From Priapulus caudatus (taxonomy: Eukaryota > Priapulida > Priapulimorpha > Priapulimorphida > Priapulidae): a stretch of DNA of 36,547 nucleotides. The DNA lies in the NCBI RefSeq assembly GCF_000485595.1, contig NW_014577598.1:1-36547 (forward strand), in the 5' to 3' direction. The position numbers were made by a program, and so were the translations under genes. Below the pieces are notes generated by a model that ran no database searches, was not told the origin of the DNA, and saw only the letters and a list, made by a program, of their open reading frames with translations. Shown here piece after piece: positions 21,397 through 34,319 of this stretch (the stretch's first letter is position 1; every line of letters starts with the position of its first letter).

Positions 21397-23096
21397 GTCA
21401 TGTGATCTGGTAGGCATTGGCGCTGTCAGTTTTCCATGCATCTATGGACATACCCCCAGTATTGTTCTTGATAGATGGGCTTGTGGGGGACGGGTTATTG
21501 AGCGGTTGTCGTGCTAGATAGTCAGCATGTTTATTTGTGTACTGATGAGTTTTGAGCAGCGCTTAATCCTGAGTATCTCGAATTTTTTTACCGCTTGTTG
21601 GACTAAGTGTGGCTTTTCGTGTGCTAAAATTACTTCGGACACTTAACATTTTCATACAAACACTTAGAGATTTTACAAATGTAACGATAGGTCTATGTGA
21701 GGTCCCTGACTCGTGTTTGACCTGGTGTTTGCTGATTTCTGACTAATGTATTTATATATTTATGTATTTATTTATTTAGTTATATATTATTATTTTTTAT
21801 ATAGTTATTATTTTATATATATCTATATATAGGGTTAGGTTAGTCAGAAATAGCTTAACGGGCCGAGGTTCAAACAGAGGTCAGGGGGACATAGCCTACA
21901 AGCTAATGTAGTGAGTCGTGTCAATGTGAGCTGAGTCCAGCAGCTATGTGGGTAAGAGCACACGGTGACGCGGGGGGTGAGGGTTGAAAGTAAAGAGCGT
22001 ATGAGGTGTAATGGTATTTTATAACAGTGTTCTTGCCCCCAGTGTTAGCAAAGGGCTGTATATCATGTGATGGGCGTCATAGCGTTGTGGGGTTGTCGCG
22101 CAGGCCTTATTTGCGGGAAGGCACCATGTTTTTAGAAATAGTTGGTAACCATGTGCACTTTCTATTTTATGGCGTCCCGGGTCGTACGTACGTCGCGGGT
22201 ACACATGGGAACCAACATATATTGGACATAGGACAAGGCAGTAAGTCATGGGTTGTAACACTCCTTGGTTCGTTTTACAATATTTGATGTAGTTTGTTGA
22301 CATTATCGTTATGAAATTTCCGATTTTCACCTGCGTAAACGTGCTATAGGTGTAGTATGTTGATCAAAAACATGTCGGAGCGCGTGGATAACAGGGGTGG
22401 GGCATATGATTTACATGAACCAATGATATTCGTGACGTACATGACGTCAGCTCGACTCGGTATCTCCGAGTTAGGATACATACAGCTTGTGGATGGTTGG
22501 CGAATGGTCGATATTCCATCTAGCATATGTCAATTCTGCATCTAGACTTCCGTATATCATAGAATGATGCGCAAAACTAGCTTAGGGACTGGTATCCTTA
22601 TTATCACTATCGTGTGGTGTGAAGACGACGTATCTATGGTGGTAGATATGCACTGGACGTTCAGATGAAGTACCGGAGTACGAGCGATATTTTGTTCATG
22701 GAAGATTGCCATACATAGCCGTTTATTCTGGAAACGTGTAGCGCAGTTCTACCGTCACAAATTTGTAATTGTTATTTGTTGATTTGCGGATATTGATATA
22801 CTAATACTTTAAGAGATACCATATGATCTGTTTTAGGGGCAGGGGGGTGGTTGTTGCGGGGGTAACACCGTTGTGGTGGTATGAGCGTGGGAGCTCTGCT
22901 TTTTTAGGCGGTGCTTAAATCTTTATATTAGGGATGGTACGATAGTGCGTAGAGACACAGCCTGGCTATTGCCAACTTTTTGCTGATGGATCTCGTTGGT
23001 AGCTATGCTACGGATGTAGATTGCATTTTTATGGACTGTTGGAGTGCGTGAGTTTACAGAGTAACTAATCCCCAATTATTGCCAGGGGAGATCTGA

Positions 23097-24583
23097 GATG
23101 AGACGGTGCCTGATGTTACTAGAGAGAGGTTGATGAAGGAGGTGTTGTTCCGAAGGACTAAGGCAGAGTCTTGCGCGCAGTTCGCGGGCAAGGCGCGACC
23201 GGACGTCGGAGCGTCCTCGACAGGTATGCAGCGGCTGGCAGCTAGTGATCCGGGCGCGAATTGCATTTGGCGGGCGCACGGATCATGCTGCATGCGAACA
23301 GTCTCGCAATTGTGAGTGGGGGACACGAGGGTGAGGACATTTGGGCGTGAACAGTGTTACGTGTTATAAAAAATAATGCTTTATTCGTACGGCTGTGTGA
23401 GCGAATCACGAAGACTGACGAAATTTTTCTTTTTCGTGCGACATCGGTTGCTCGAAGTATGGAAATGGGTCTTGCAAGGCAAAGGCAGATAGGACTGGAT
23501 CCCTACCTTGGATTACATCGGTGATAAGCTAAGCCCAGACAGTAGCAATATATGCACAAATGCGCACAAACAATTACATCGCAATCTGTATTATATGTTA
23601 GGCTCTAGGCTATAGGCGAGTAAATATAACTGTTATAATGTTGGAACATCGGTTGATTATTCCTGTCTTAATGAGCCATTAGAATTAGTGGGTATTTTCG
23701 CGGTGCCGTACATTACTACCTTAAGCTTAGTCTATGATCCAGTTTAAGCATGCGTACACTACACTACTTGCAAAGTAAACTTCCGCACTATTGTAGTATG
23801 TAATAACCGGACAAGACGTATCATATCCGTGTATGACTGCAAGTCTGCGCACTGAAGATCAAGGTGCACTGCAAGATTTCATAGTTCGACATAACACGGC
23901 TATACGACCACGGCGGTATGTAAACAATTGTAAGGCCTGCATCTACGCTTGGTTAATTTATTTATAGTTCGTTAGTTGCCCATAACAAATTCGATTCCGT
24001 TTTATTAGTGACCTTCGCGCCCATGAAAAATTTCAGTTGCGGCTCGTGTCATTATTTCTGAATCAACGGACCAATAAGAATGTTGTCATGGTTATAATTA
24101 TAACATAGTCGCATATGCTATCAATCATGTTGCGATAGACTGGTAGCCGGTCGACAGTTCACACGCTACATACCGTGAGTTGTAGCGGATATGCGGAGTA
24201 AAGGTGGGAACGGGTACCCGGTCTTATTGCTATAGCCTCGGCGGTTCGTTGTCGCGCATCTATCGCACGACATAGTGTATACACTATCAACGAAACAAAA
24301 AAGAAGAAAGTGCAGATCGGTTTTTTCCAGGAAACCGAGCGCGCGGTCGCCAAAAAGTATATCGAGCATTTGAAGGCAAATGTCAAGTAATGCGGTAGTG
24401 AATATCCGTCGTTCAATCGGCCAGAAATGACTCAAACTCAGCGAACTGTGTCTTGCCTTATTATGTAACCCGTTGAAGGTGATGGACATGGGGGCAGGAA
24501 AGTGTGTTAGATTGCCGGCAGGCGGCGGGCGATCTACAACAGCGGTGTGCGCGCTTCGCGCGGAGATTCGGCTGAAGGGCTGT
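23097..24583. other. ~1.5 kb insertion present only in copy A
   Basis: It interrupts the GGGGCAGATCTAGCTTTTAG left end of the hAT-like element that is continuous in the other copy (28,955 on). GC-rich near 23,150-23,290, AT-rich later. It contains a diverged copy of the 2,867-2,970 MITE at about 24,140-24,228. Its own ends could not be defined and no transposase was seen. Short frames (23,054-23,326; 24,166-24,489) are unsupported. Confidence 0.55.
24140..24228. mobile_element. Diverged copy of the 104 bp MITE
   Basis: GACTGGTAGCCGGTCGACAG, CACACGCTACAT, TGTAGCGGATATGCGGAGTA and GAACGGGTACCCGGTC follow the same order as in 2,867-2,970, with several small indels. The TIR match is imperfect, consistent either with age or with the generally error-rich sequence here. 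Confidence 0.7.
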
Positions 24584-27500
24584 CTAGCTGTTAGGAGAGG
24601 GGGGGGGGGGTGATATTAAGTAAGGCGTTGCGGAGAACGAAGGTGCTAGGGGTGGGTCGGGGCATTGGCCCTTTCGCTGGGAAAATTTAGGTAGCTGCGA
24701 TGCATGGTCCCAAATCGGCCCATTACCATTTCGTCTTTAACCATCCCCCCCCGGTCGGTTACTAAATAATATTTATAATATCAATATGGTTTTTTGGATA
24801 CATAGACTATAGGAGCAGGGAAAACATGGGTACAAATAGATGAGAACAAAATTTGACAAAATAGAACAAACAAAGACAATGGGAGTGGTGAAAAATGGGA
24901 GCTATTGCCGTATTCTGAGGGTAGACGAAATGGGCGCTAGGCGAAATTGGTGGGGAGGCGAAATGGGAGTAGGTCATGGGATGTCCGTGTGGAAGTCGCC
25001 CAGTTTTTATAGCTGCAGCTGGACTGGTTTTTGCCCCTCATTTTACTGTATATAACTCAGGAGTAGAGATAGAGATTATTGTTCTTTTATCACCCTGATA
25101 ACATTAGTCAGTGGTCTGAAGCGGAGAGGGGGGGTTGCAACTTCCCCCCTTCTAGATCCCCCTGAATGGGATAGGGTTTTCTGCCCGTCTGGAGACTTCA
25201 AATCGTCTTGAAGAATATCTTATACAGTTAACAATATCGTATTGCTCAAGTCCTTCGTCACTTGGTTCCCCTATGTTTTGTTATAGCTGTTAATGAATTC
25301 TGTTTATGCTCGGATATATGGTAATTATTATAATGAATGTATATCGATTACACGGGATATGGGGAAAATTGCATTGAGGTGTTGATTTTGTTCTAGTTTT
25401 GGTATACGTTATTTTGTATCTTTTATGCGATTAGCCACATTTATTTCGTTTTGCTTTTAAACAGTATGTGATTGTCAGCAGATGTTTCACTTCTCTGCCC
25501 CTCAAATAGCGGTTTAAGATGCTAATCTGTGCGAAACGTAGGTTGTACGTTTGAACATGAGGTGTATGTGTAATATTTAGTGTTTAAATGAGTGAGCTAA
25601 ATATTGGACTTTGTCATGGTTGTTATTTCTTATATTAGTGTTTTTACTATCAAGTGTGGGTCTGCTGCTACATGACATCAGGCAACTGGAGCATTTTGGG
25701 ATATGCCACTCGTACTGCTCTTGACGCTCATTTACTCAGTTGATCTGTGTTTGGTAGACCGCGCTCTACTGTGAGGGGGTTGTGCCGTATCTTAATGCAG
25801 CTTTAAGATTTTTTTCGCGATTGCTAGCTTAGTTTAGCTCTGATCTGGGGTGACAGTGCACCTACACCTAGTCCTTTCTGGTTGCAGTCACTGTAGTGTC
25901 GTAGGCCATTCTTGACCTCGGATTTTTGTATCATATTTCCGAGCCGTCAGGGTCCTAGATTTTCCCGTTTGCTGTTTTCCGAAGCATTGCCGGCTATGGT
26001 GGAATGGTTGTTCGATTACATCTTTTGCTCTCGTTGCAGCAGTGCGGTATAAATGATCTGCCACCGTTGCATTCTTTGCCTTATATATTCATATCATTGA
26101 TATATAAGAGTGTGGGTTCGGTAATTGGGTGTTATTGTGGAGGGACGTGCGATAATGTGTGGGCGTGTACTCCGCATGTGAGTGCCACTTTCTACATCGC
26201 TGTTTGTCTCTCATTACTCAAAGTGATATGTGCATAGTATACGGGTGGTTAGCCGAGGAATATCCTTGTGTGTTACGTTAGCTTGGCCATGTCGACAGTA
26301 CTATTATGCCTGAATATACTGCTCAATTTTAGGGACTTATTGTACACGGTTTCGGCTGTAGGTTAGGTTACAGTGTTCGTGGTCAGTTAAGAGTACTAAC
26401 AGGCGCTAATGCTCATGCCGTTGCGCGCTTGGAGAGTCGTTCTGTCTCTGCTCAAGTAATTAGCATGATTCATATAACTATCTCGAAATGGTAAGATGTG
26501 TTTCCTTTCCTCGATCTCGTTCGTACCTTAGATTTTTAGCATAAAATTATTAGTAAATACGTTTTTAATTGCTCCTCGGCGAAAATTAGTAACTGCACGA
26601 GCCGTGTTGGTAAATTAACATAACTAAATGAATATAGTGACATAAATATTTTTGTATTTCTGTGCAGCGGGCGTTCGGTCGTATGCAGGGTTCTATTGCT
26701 TTCATAGACTCGTGCCATGATATAGCATTCAGTGAGTGAAATTGAAGTTGTATGTGATTCTATTGATCATAGCAATTCCATTCGCAAGTTGAAAAGATGA
26801 TTATTGATGTCAAAGTGTTTCGTATTATTTTTAGTTTTATGTGATTTATGTTTATCCGGCTCTATGTTCAGCATAGATGTGACATATGGGACGTTCATTT
26901 TCTGAAATCTACTGTGGCAAAATCATTTTTTAACTATTAGACAGTCGGTCCATTATTAAGTTTTAATCCTACGAAGCCGTAATAAGGGTGCTGACTGTCT
27001 GTCTTGCGCATGCAATGGTCATGTAAATAAATATTATTTGTATTGGTTTAGTTTTGCTATCGACTACTTGACGTGCTCGGTTCATGAAAGAATGTCCAGC
27101 TGATAATGGTCTACGGACTAGATAGAGAGTCTCCGATTGAACACGCATGATGTTTGCCTCGTATTATTGAGTGGCGTTGTGGTTCCCTTGTAATTTATGT
27201 AGATATAGTCGTGATGCTTATAACTCAGTAGTGAATTAGGGCCAGGTGTCAGCACCTGGTGCATATCTTATGTTAAGCGGGGTACAAGTCCCCTACTTGC
27301 TATTTCAGAATAGGTTGGATTGTATACTCTTGTAGAGAATGTTAACAATATTTCTTCGATTTAGATTATAGTTTTTAAAAACATTTTTGTTAATTGCACG
27401 TAGAGGTTATTGTTTTGAAAATAACGAGCTTGATATGTTGCTTAACGACGTGTAAAGCAGGTATTACAGTCCGACCCTCAAGCCTTAATCAGTACCGTCT

Positions 27501-28263
27501 GGTCGCTTTTCATCATAAGGTTGCAATCATGTACTCTCTTGGATAAAGAGGCGAGGGTGTTTTATTATTTATTGATTTGATAGTGAGAGGTATCTTGCTG
27601 CTTTATAGAGCCAGTATTCATGTCTTTGTGTGGTGATGATAGATGGGATGATTTGGCTGAGACGGTAGAATAGGTGTTCGTTCGCCGGCATAGATAGTAG
27701 GTAATGTATTAAAGTGGATAATATACTTTTGTGGAGGCAGGAAGTCCTCGAAGTGCATCTGTCGGCATGGCAACGATAGCTCAAATATCGCAAGCCTAAC
27801 TGTAGGTGAGTCGTAGTCAAGTGAGCTGCAGCTATGTGGGATAAGAGCACACGTACGGGGAGGGTGAAAGTAAAGAGCGTGAGGTGCATAATGTATATAA
27901 CAGTTTCTGCAGTGTTAGCAAAGGCTGTATACTCATGTATGCGGTCATAGCGGAGTTGTCGCGCAGGCCGAAGGCGGAGCACCATACTTTAGAAATAATG
28001 GTAACCCATCCACTTCATTTTCTATGGCGCGTCCGTCCGTACGTACGTCCGTTTACACATGGGAACCAACATATATATGGACATAGGACAAGCCAGTAAC
28101 CGTCTGTGGTGTAACACTCCTCTGGTTCGTTTTACAAGATTTCATGTAGTCTTGTTGACAATATCCTTAATGCAAAATTTCGATTTTCTCACCACCCTGC
28201 CGATAAAACGTCTATAGTGTAGTAAAGTTATACAAAACATGTCGGAACGCTGCATAACCAGGT

Positions 28264-28601
28264 GGGCATATATTTCCATGAACCAAAGTATCCTCGTGAC
28301 GTACACTGACGTCACGCACGAACTCGGCTATATATCTCCGCAGTTGAATACATACAGCCTGCTGATGGTGCTGGTGCATGGTTGCGCATGGTCATATTCC
28401 ATACTACGCATATCGACTTCTGCATCAGACTTTCCGTATATCACAGAATGATGCAAAAACCCTAACTATAAACTGACTCGGCTATCTTATATACTATCTA
28501 TGGTATCCCAAACACTATCTATGGTGTATAGATAGCCACTGACGTCACACTGAAGTACACGGACGTCACGAGGATACTTTTGTTCATGGAAACATATGCC
28601 C
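28264..28601. mobile_element. ~338 bp inverted-repeat element (MITE-like)
   Basis: GGGCATATATTTCCATGAAC at the left is mirrored by GTTCATGGAAACATATGCCC at the right, and the pairing continues inward through AAAGTATCCTCGTGACGT and TGACGTCA. No coding capacity. A degraded version is at about 22,395-22,715 in copy A. TGACGTCA inside each arm is the palindromic CRE/ATF site, though it may occur there by chance. Confidence 0.7.
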
Positions 28602-28954
28602 ACTACATAGCCAATTTATTCCCAACGTAGCGCCATCTACCGTCACAAATTGTAATTGTTATTTTGATTTATCATTGCAATATTATAATATACTAATACT
28701 ATTAAGAAAAAACCCATATGTCTGTCTCTTAGGGGCAGGGGGGGTAACACCGTTGTCACGTGGTATGACGTTGGGAGCTCTGCTTTTAGGCAGTGCCTAA
28801 ATCTATATATTAGATGGTACGATATGCAGTAACACCACAGCCCTGGCATTGCCAACTTTTGCTGATGCATCTCAGTTGGTCAGCTCATGCTCACGGATGT
28901 AGCATTGCACTTTTTATGAGAGGTTATAAGAAGTAAACTAAACCACCAATATGG

Positions 28955-29678
28955 CAGGGGCAGATCTAGCTTTTAGGAGACGGGGGGGGGGTTGATATTT
29001 GAGTGAAGGCGTGCCGAAGACACACGGTGCTAGGGGTGGTCCGGGGGCATGCCCACCTTCTACCTGGAAAATTTAGGTAGCTGTGTGGTCAAAATCAGGC
29101 AGCGGTGTTGAAGGTTTATTCCCGGGGTTGGCCTATATATACTACCATTTCGCGCCTAACACAAAATTCCCAGTCGGCCTACGTACACCCATTTCGCCTA
29201 CTCCCAATTCGTCTACGCTCAAAATCAGCCCCATTCCCATTTCGTCTACCATCGGTCTGTTCACTAAATAATCATTTATAAATAATAAAATATGGTTTTT
29301 ATTGGCATACATAGACTATAGGAACCAGAGGAAAACATGGGTACAAATAATGAGAACAAAACTTGACAAAAATAGAACAAAACAAGAACAAAATGGGAGT
29401 AGGTGAAATGGGAATATTGCCGATTCTGAGAGTAGACGAAATGGGACGTAGGCGAAATTGGTGTAGGCGAAATGGGAGTAGGTCAACTGGGATGTTACCG
29501 TATGGAAATCCCCAGTTTTTATCAGCCTGCAGCCTGACTTTTTTGCCCTCATTTTACTAGTATCATAACATCAGGAGTAGATAATAGAGAATTATTAGTC
29601 TATTATCCACCCCTGATAACATTAGTCAGTGGCTGAACGGAGAGGGGGGTTGCAACTCCCCCTCTAGATCCGCCACTG
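28955..29678. mobile_element. ~724 bp hAT-like element with internal foldback
   Basis: The left end CAGGGGCAGATCTAGC and the right end CTAGATCCGCCACTG are inverted copies of the CAGTGGCGGATCTAG type. Inside, CCCATTTCGCCTACTCCCAA and CCCATTTCGTCTAC (about 29,188-29,250) are mirrored by GACGAAATGGGACGTAGGCG and GTAGGCGAAATGGGAGTAGG (about 29,436-29,485). No transposase and no matching 8 bp flanks. Copy A has the same element split by the 1.5 kb insertion (about 23,090 and 24,584-25,165). Confidence 0.7.
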
Positions 29679-30921
29679 CATGGGTATTGTTTACTGCCCG
29701 TCTGGAGGCTCAAATCCGTCTTGAAAATATCTTATAACAGTCTAACAAAATATCAGTATTGCTACCCACAAGTCCTTCGTCACTTGTTCCCCATAATTTT
29801 GTTATAGCTGTTAATAATCTGTTTATAGCACTACGATATATGTAATTATTAATAGAATAGAATATCGATTATACCGTGATATGGGGAAAAATTAGCTTGA
29901 GGGTTGATTTTGTTCTACGTTTTATACTATTTTGTATTTTAGCATTAGCCACATTTATTTCGTTTTGCTTTTAACACAATATGTGATTGTCAGCACCGTG
30001 TTTCACCTTCTCTGCCCTCAAATAAAGCGTTCTAACGATTGCTACATCTGTGACGAAAACGATTGACATTTGACACACCTGAGAGGTGAATATTGTTTTA
30101 AATGGTGAGCTTTCCTACGTGACTTTGTATGTATACATTTCTATGTGTTGTTCATCAAGGTGTGTCTGTGTAACCATGCACACAGCGCACTGGCGCTTAT
30201 GGACTGTACCTGCTTTGGCCAAGTGATCGTTGTAGACGCGTGTGTGCAGTTTCTACATGCAGCTCTTAACGATTTTTTTCCGCGAATTGCTAGCTTAGCT
30301 CTTAGCTCTGTCCCTGGGTGTGACCGTGCACCATACAACACCTCATCCTGCTTCTGTTGCCACGTCACTTGATAGTGTCGCTAGCCATTCTGCGTCGAAT
30401 TTCTGCTATCATTCGAGCAGTCAGAAGTCACTAGATTTCCCGCTTTGCTGTTTTGCACGAATGCATTGCCGGCCTAGAGAAATGTTGTTCGAATACATTT
30501 TGTCCCGTTGCCATGGTTATATTAACTGCCCGTGATTTTCCTTAATAATTTTCATCTTAATATATAAGAGGTAATTGTTTGTGGTGTTAGGTCGGTGTCA
30601 TTATCAAATGTCATTGTTTATGGTGTTAGCATATCCTTGTCTTCTAACCTCCCACACGACATTAATATTATGCCTTGCAATCACTGCATCACATTTCAGG
30701 GCACATACTGTACCTGGATTCGTTGTTAGTCCGTTCGTGGCCAGTAGAGACCAAACACGCGTAATGCATCACAGGCGCTTGGAACGTCTCAATAATAAAA
30801 TGATGATAAATAAACACGAAATGTACAAGATGTGTTTCTCTACGCTCGTTCGCCTATTATTAGCAATAATTTACTGTAAATACCGTTTAAATGCTCCTCT
30901 GCAACACATAAGTACACTGCA

Positions 30922-30992
30922 CGAACGCCGCTTTGGACAAACAACAAAAATATAGAAACAAATAACTTTTGTTGTCTGTGCAAAGCGGCGTT
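30922..30992. repeat. ~70 bp hairpin
   Basis: GAACGCCGCTTTGGACAAAC followed by AACAAAAAT pairs with TTTTGTTGTCTGTGCAAAGC and GGCGTTCG, leaving a loop of about 13 bases. One or two mismatches. The match with copy A (about 26,590-26,690) is poor. Confidence 0.65.
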
Positions 30993-31960
30993 CGGTCTAT
31001 GCAGGTCTATTGACTTTCATGACCATGCATGAATAGCATTCACGTGAGTGAATTTGACGTGTATGTGAATTCATTGATCAATAGCCATTCCATCTCGCAA
31101 AGTTGAAAAGCTATTATTGATGTCAACACGTTTGTTATTTTCAAGTTTTCATGTGATTTTGTTTATCGCTCTCTTTCAGCAGAGTGACATGGAATCATTC
31201 TAAATCTCTCAGGCAAAATCATTTTTTAAACTAATATAGACAGTGGTCACTTATATAAGTTACCTACCGAAAGCCGTAATAGGTGCTGACCTGCGTTTGC
31301 ATGCAAGGTCATGTAAATAAATATTATTTGTATTGTTTTAGTTTGATACTCAGACTACTTCGTGCCGTTCAAGACAGAATGTCCACTTCATGCTCCCGAC
31401 CTAAAGACAGAAGTTCCGTGAAACCCCATGATGTCTTACCTCGTTATATTATGGCCTGTGGTTCCTTGTAATTTTTAGATAAAGCGGATGCTCTCTAACA
31501 GTGTGAATAGGGCCAGGTGTGCACCTGTTGCAATCGCATATGTTAACGGGATACAAGTCCCTAACCTTGCATATTTTCAAATAGGTTTAAATTACGCTAC
31601 ATGAAAAATTTCACTGTTTAATATTTATTAAAAACATTTTTGTTAATGTTTTGAAACTAACGGCTGTATAGTTGCTTAAAACGACGGTGGCGCCACTACT
31701 AGTCCGTCTGCTTTCAAAAGTTGCACATCACAAATTTTTGACTAAAGGCCGAGGGTGTTTCTTATTTATTAATTTAAGAGAAGAAGGATTGCGATATCTT
31801 ATAAACAACTTTCATATTCAGTTATAATATGGACGAGTTTGTCCTAAAATAAACATCGTTCGGTCAAATAGTAGTTATGTATAAATGTAATACTACTTTT
31901 GTGAGTAGCCCTCGCCCTGCAACGGCCGGCAGCAAAATCGCAGGGTGTCGTGTCAGCGGC

Positions 31961-32999
31961 CAAAAATAAGATTTTGAAACTCACTGTCGTTTTATGACAA
32001 ATGTGAATGCATGATTATAAAATTAATATTTGTAGGTATATACTATTATTTATGCACTTACTGGTACAATAATATACTCTAAAATTCTAGGTAGTTGTAT
32101 CCCTTTGCGTACGTACATGGGCAATTAATTCCAGTCTTCCAGCATATGCTCACGATCAACTGGCTTCCCAGCTTCGATTGATTTATATAAAACGTACCTG
32201 CGTTATAACCACAGGAGCTTAAGGTGGTTGAATTGCAGCCTGGCTATTTTTGTGTGTAAATAAATGACAATTTTTTCTGGTTGCGAAAAATAACGCATTG
32301 TATTTGGTGTAGAGGATGTCACGCTCCGTGAAACAAAATCCTATAATGACGGTGGGAACTTCATTATTAAAGTAAATGGGCAACTGCAATGTATGACAAA
32401 AGAAAGTTTGAACCAGTCATATTGGGATTACTACGAGATATGACGGCCACCAATGTGTGATTTTTCACGAACTATGCTTACCAGGAAAGGAAAGGAAAAA
32501 CGGCAAGCTGTAAATAGTGAAGTACGTTCCAAACTTCCAGGCCATGTTTTATTGCCATGTCACATTTAACATTTAAACTGAATTATTTAGAAGCTAAGGT
32601 AACTACGCTTCTGTGAGTATTCAAGCGTTCAAACGCACCATTTCAAGTCTATTTTTGTCATTTGTACTAGTAAGGACCATCAAAACATCAGACGACTTCA
32701 AATTATGTTCCTTTAGTTCACATGCTTCGTATAGTGGTAGTGCTGGGGGCCGTACGTGGTTGTGGTACTAATAGTACCTAGGAACAGCAGCAGCACATTT
32801 GTATGTAGTGCTGTATCACCGAATGGCTTTAGATAACAATTACATTGGTCGCTATTTGTTTACATCGCACACGTCCGGCTTCAATTTCGTGGTATAATTG
32901 CATATGTTATGATGCTATATCCCATTTCTCGAGCATCAACTAAATATCGACCGTCTCATGTGTACCACCATGTTTTATAAGTGAACTATTTTAGCACCA

Positions 33000-33044
<45 letters not shown>

Positions 33045-33239
33045 ATTTGGCAGATCTATGTAGTTTGTAATTGCACTGAATTTGAATGTTGATTTAAAGT
33101 GTACTTCAAGTTCAGTATTTTCTATAGTATATGACAGTGCTTGACACACATCTTAGTCATCTAGCAACTTGATACCACTTATCTAGCAACTTGATACCAA
33201 GATATAAAAGAGAAAACTCGCGTGTATTTATGCATTTCA
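31961..33239. other. Intergenic stretch downstream of the Gly-rich gene
   Basis: AT-rich. It contains an (AT)n run at about 33,001-33,047 and a direct repeat ATCTAGCAACTTGATACCA at about 33,160 and 33,181. No exon or element recognised in 31,961-33,000. Confidence 0.5.
33001..33047. repeat. (AT)n microsatellite
   Basis: Uninterrupted TATATA run with a single phase break (TATTATAT). Confidence 0.95.
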
Positions 33240-33245
33240 TTTATT
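33240..33245 (-). terminator. Probable poly(A) signal AATAAA of the Gly-rich gene
   Basis: TTTATT on the plus strand reads AATAAA on the minus strand, 233 bp beyond the stop codon. I noticed no other exact AATAAA in between on that strand, so the 3' UTR is probably about 250 bp. Confidence 0.6.
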
Positions 33246-33477
33246 TAACATGAATAGCATTCAATATCAGAAAATAAATAGCAGGAATAAATACACACTA
33301 TTTTAACGATTTCACATCAAATGTTCGTATTTACAAGTATGGCATCTGTAGGTCGCTTGATCATGGGAGTTAATGGTGCTAGTCGTGTCTATAAGTATGA
33401 CAATAAATATAACACTTTAATCACAGTGAACTTGTCAACGCAGTGGCTATAATAATATTGCCGATGGTTGCAAGTGT

Positions 33478-33868
33478 TTAGTGGATGCGACCTTGGCCAT
33501 ATCCAAGGTTGCCACCATATCCAAGGTTGCCACCATATCCTTGGTTGCCACCATATCCAAGGTTGCCACCATATCCAAGGTTGCCACCATATCCTTGGTT
33601 GCCGTGGCCGTAGCCGGTGTTGTAGACGGCTCCGTGGGTAACTGGGGATGGAGCGCTGTGCACACCGAGGTTGGCTCCATAGCCGAGGTTGCCGTTTCCG
33701 TATCCGCCTCCGGATCCGCCTCCGTATCCGCCTCCGTATCCGCCTCCGTATCCACCTCCGTTTCCGTGACGGATCACTCTATGTCCGTACACCTGCTTGT
33801 ATCCGATGATTGGCTGCTTGTACTGGAAGGCGTACAGGGTCTTGGGCTGGTACCAGGAGTATCCATCT
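33478..33868 (-). CDS. Secreted Gly/Tyr-rich structural protein, last coding exon (residues 109-238)
   Basis: The acceptor TTTCTACAG is followed by A, which completes Arg109 with the AG left by the previous exon. The exon encodes DGYSWYQPKTLYAFQYKQ (a Tyr/Gln-rich, non-repeat part), then a four-residue GGGY repeat block at residues 144-169. A linker (170-198) follows, and then six six-residue units of the NLGYGG type at 199-234, arranged NQ-NL-NL twice. It ends GRIH and TAA at 33,478-33,480. The 18 bp units with a 54 bp higher-order repeat show recent tandem duplication. Gly/Tyr/Asn repeats like these are typical of extracellular structural proteins such as mollusc shell-matrix shematrins (resemblance only; homology not shown). 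Confidence 0.85.
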
Positions 33869-34319
33869 CTGTAGAAATTCATCAGAATACATAGTGAATA
33901 TCGATGAAAATTACTCTCGCCCGTCCCCCGTATACCAGATACAATTGCTTGAAAGAAATAATGCAAGGCAAAACTTCGCCCAGTTGCGTGTTTACTCCGC
34001 GTGGTAGAGAACAGTTAGGTGTTGCGTGGCTGCTATAGGAGGTTGATCGTTAGCTTAGCCGATTGACAGGGATTCTGCGTTATAAATAGCAAACGTGCTC
34101 GTCTGCGAACTCATGCAATCCCGTGCTAAAGTAATTATCACGCTATCCTGTCAGCAGTTTGAAGGTCAGATTTAGGGTAGCAGGATGTGGATGGGCTATG
34201 GGAAGTGTATTTGATTGCGCGTCGGATTTTTCGTGGATGGGAGGCGGGGTGCGTGCGATGCGGGGGGCTATGACGTGCGATGAGCAGTAGCTGGTGTGGC
34301 GGGGCGCACAACAACGTAC

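Larger units (their letters stand above)
21397..27790. repeat. Indel-rich direct copy (copy A) of the 27.8-32.0 kb segment
   Basis: The first ~500 bp repeat the sequence before the gap. From about 21,895 on it parallels 27,790-31,960 in the same order: CAGCTATGTGGGTAAGAGCACACG with CAGCTATGTGGGATAAGAGCACACG; GGGAACCAACATATAT in both; CTTTTAGGCAGTGCCTAAAT with a noisier version; CATTTATTTCGTTTTGCTTT in both; GGGCCAGGTGTCAGCACCTG with GGGCCAGGTGTGCACCTG. Differences are dominated by one-base insertions and deletions. An extra ~1.5 kb at about 23,097-24,583 is absent from the other copy. I see no gene in it. Confidence 0.8.
27790..31960. repeat. Cleaner direct copy (copy B) of the duplicated segment
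   Basis: Parallel to 21,895-27,790 in the same order. It contains a ~340 bp inverted-repeat element (28,264-28,601), a hAT-like element (28,955-29,678) and a ~70 bp hairpin (about 30,922-30,992). Frames up to 126 codons (for example 30,575-30,955) are not preserved in copy A, which argues against them being genes. Confidence 0.75.

Noticed and set aside
22027-22287. 86-codon frame containing GVPGRTYVAGTHGNQH
   Set aside because: The parallel copy at 27,884-28,099 does not keep the frame, so there is no sign of coding constraint.
27235-27305. GGGCCAGGTGTCAGCACCTG to ACAAGTCCCCT as a possible tRNA
   Set aside because: No A/B box spacing or closing acceptor stem, and the other copy (31,508-31,570) does not preserve the pairing.
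33484-33600. Regular 18 bp repeats as a CRISPR array
   Set aside because: No spacers; the repeat is coding (NLGYGG units) inside a spliced eukaryotic gene.
33481-33894. 137-codon plus-strand frame rich in Val/Ser/Ala
   Set aside because: It is the antisense shadow of the Gly-rich exon, produced by the same repeats.
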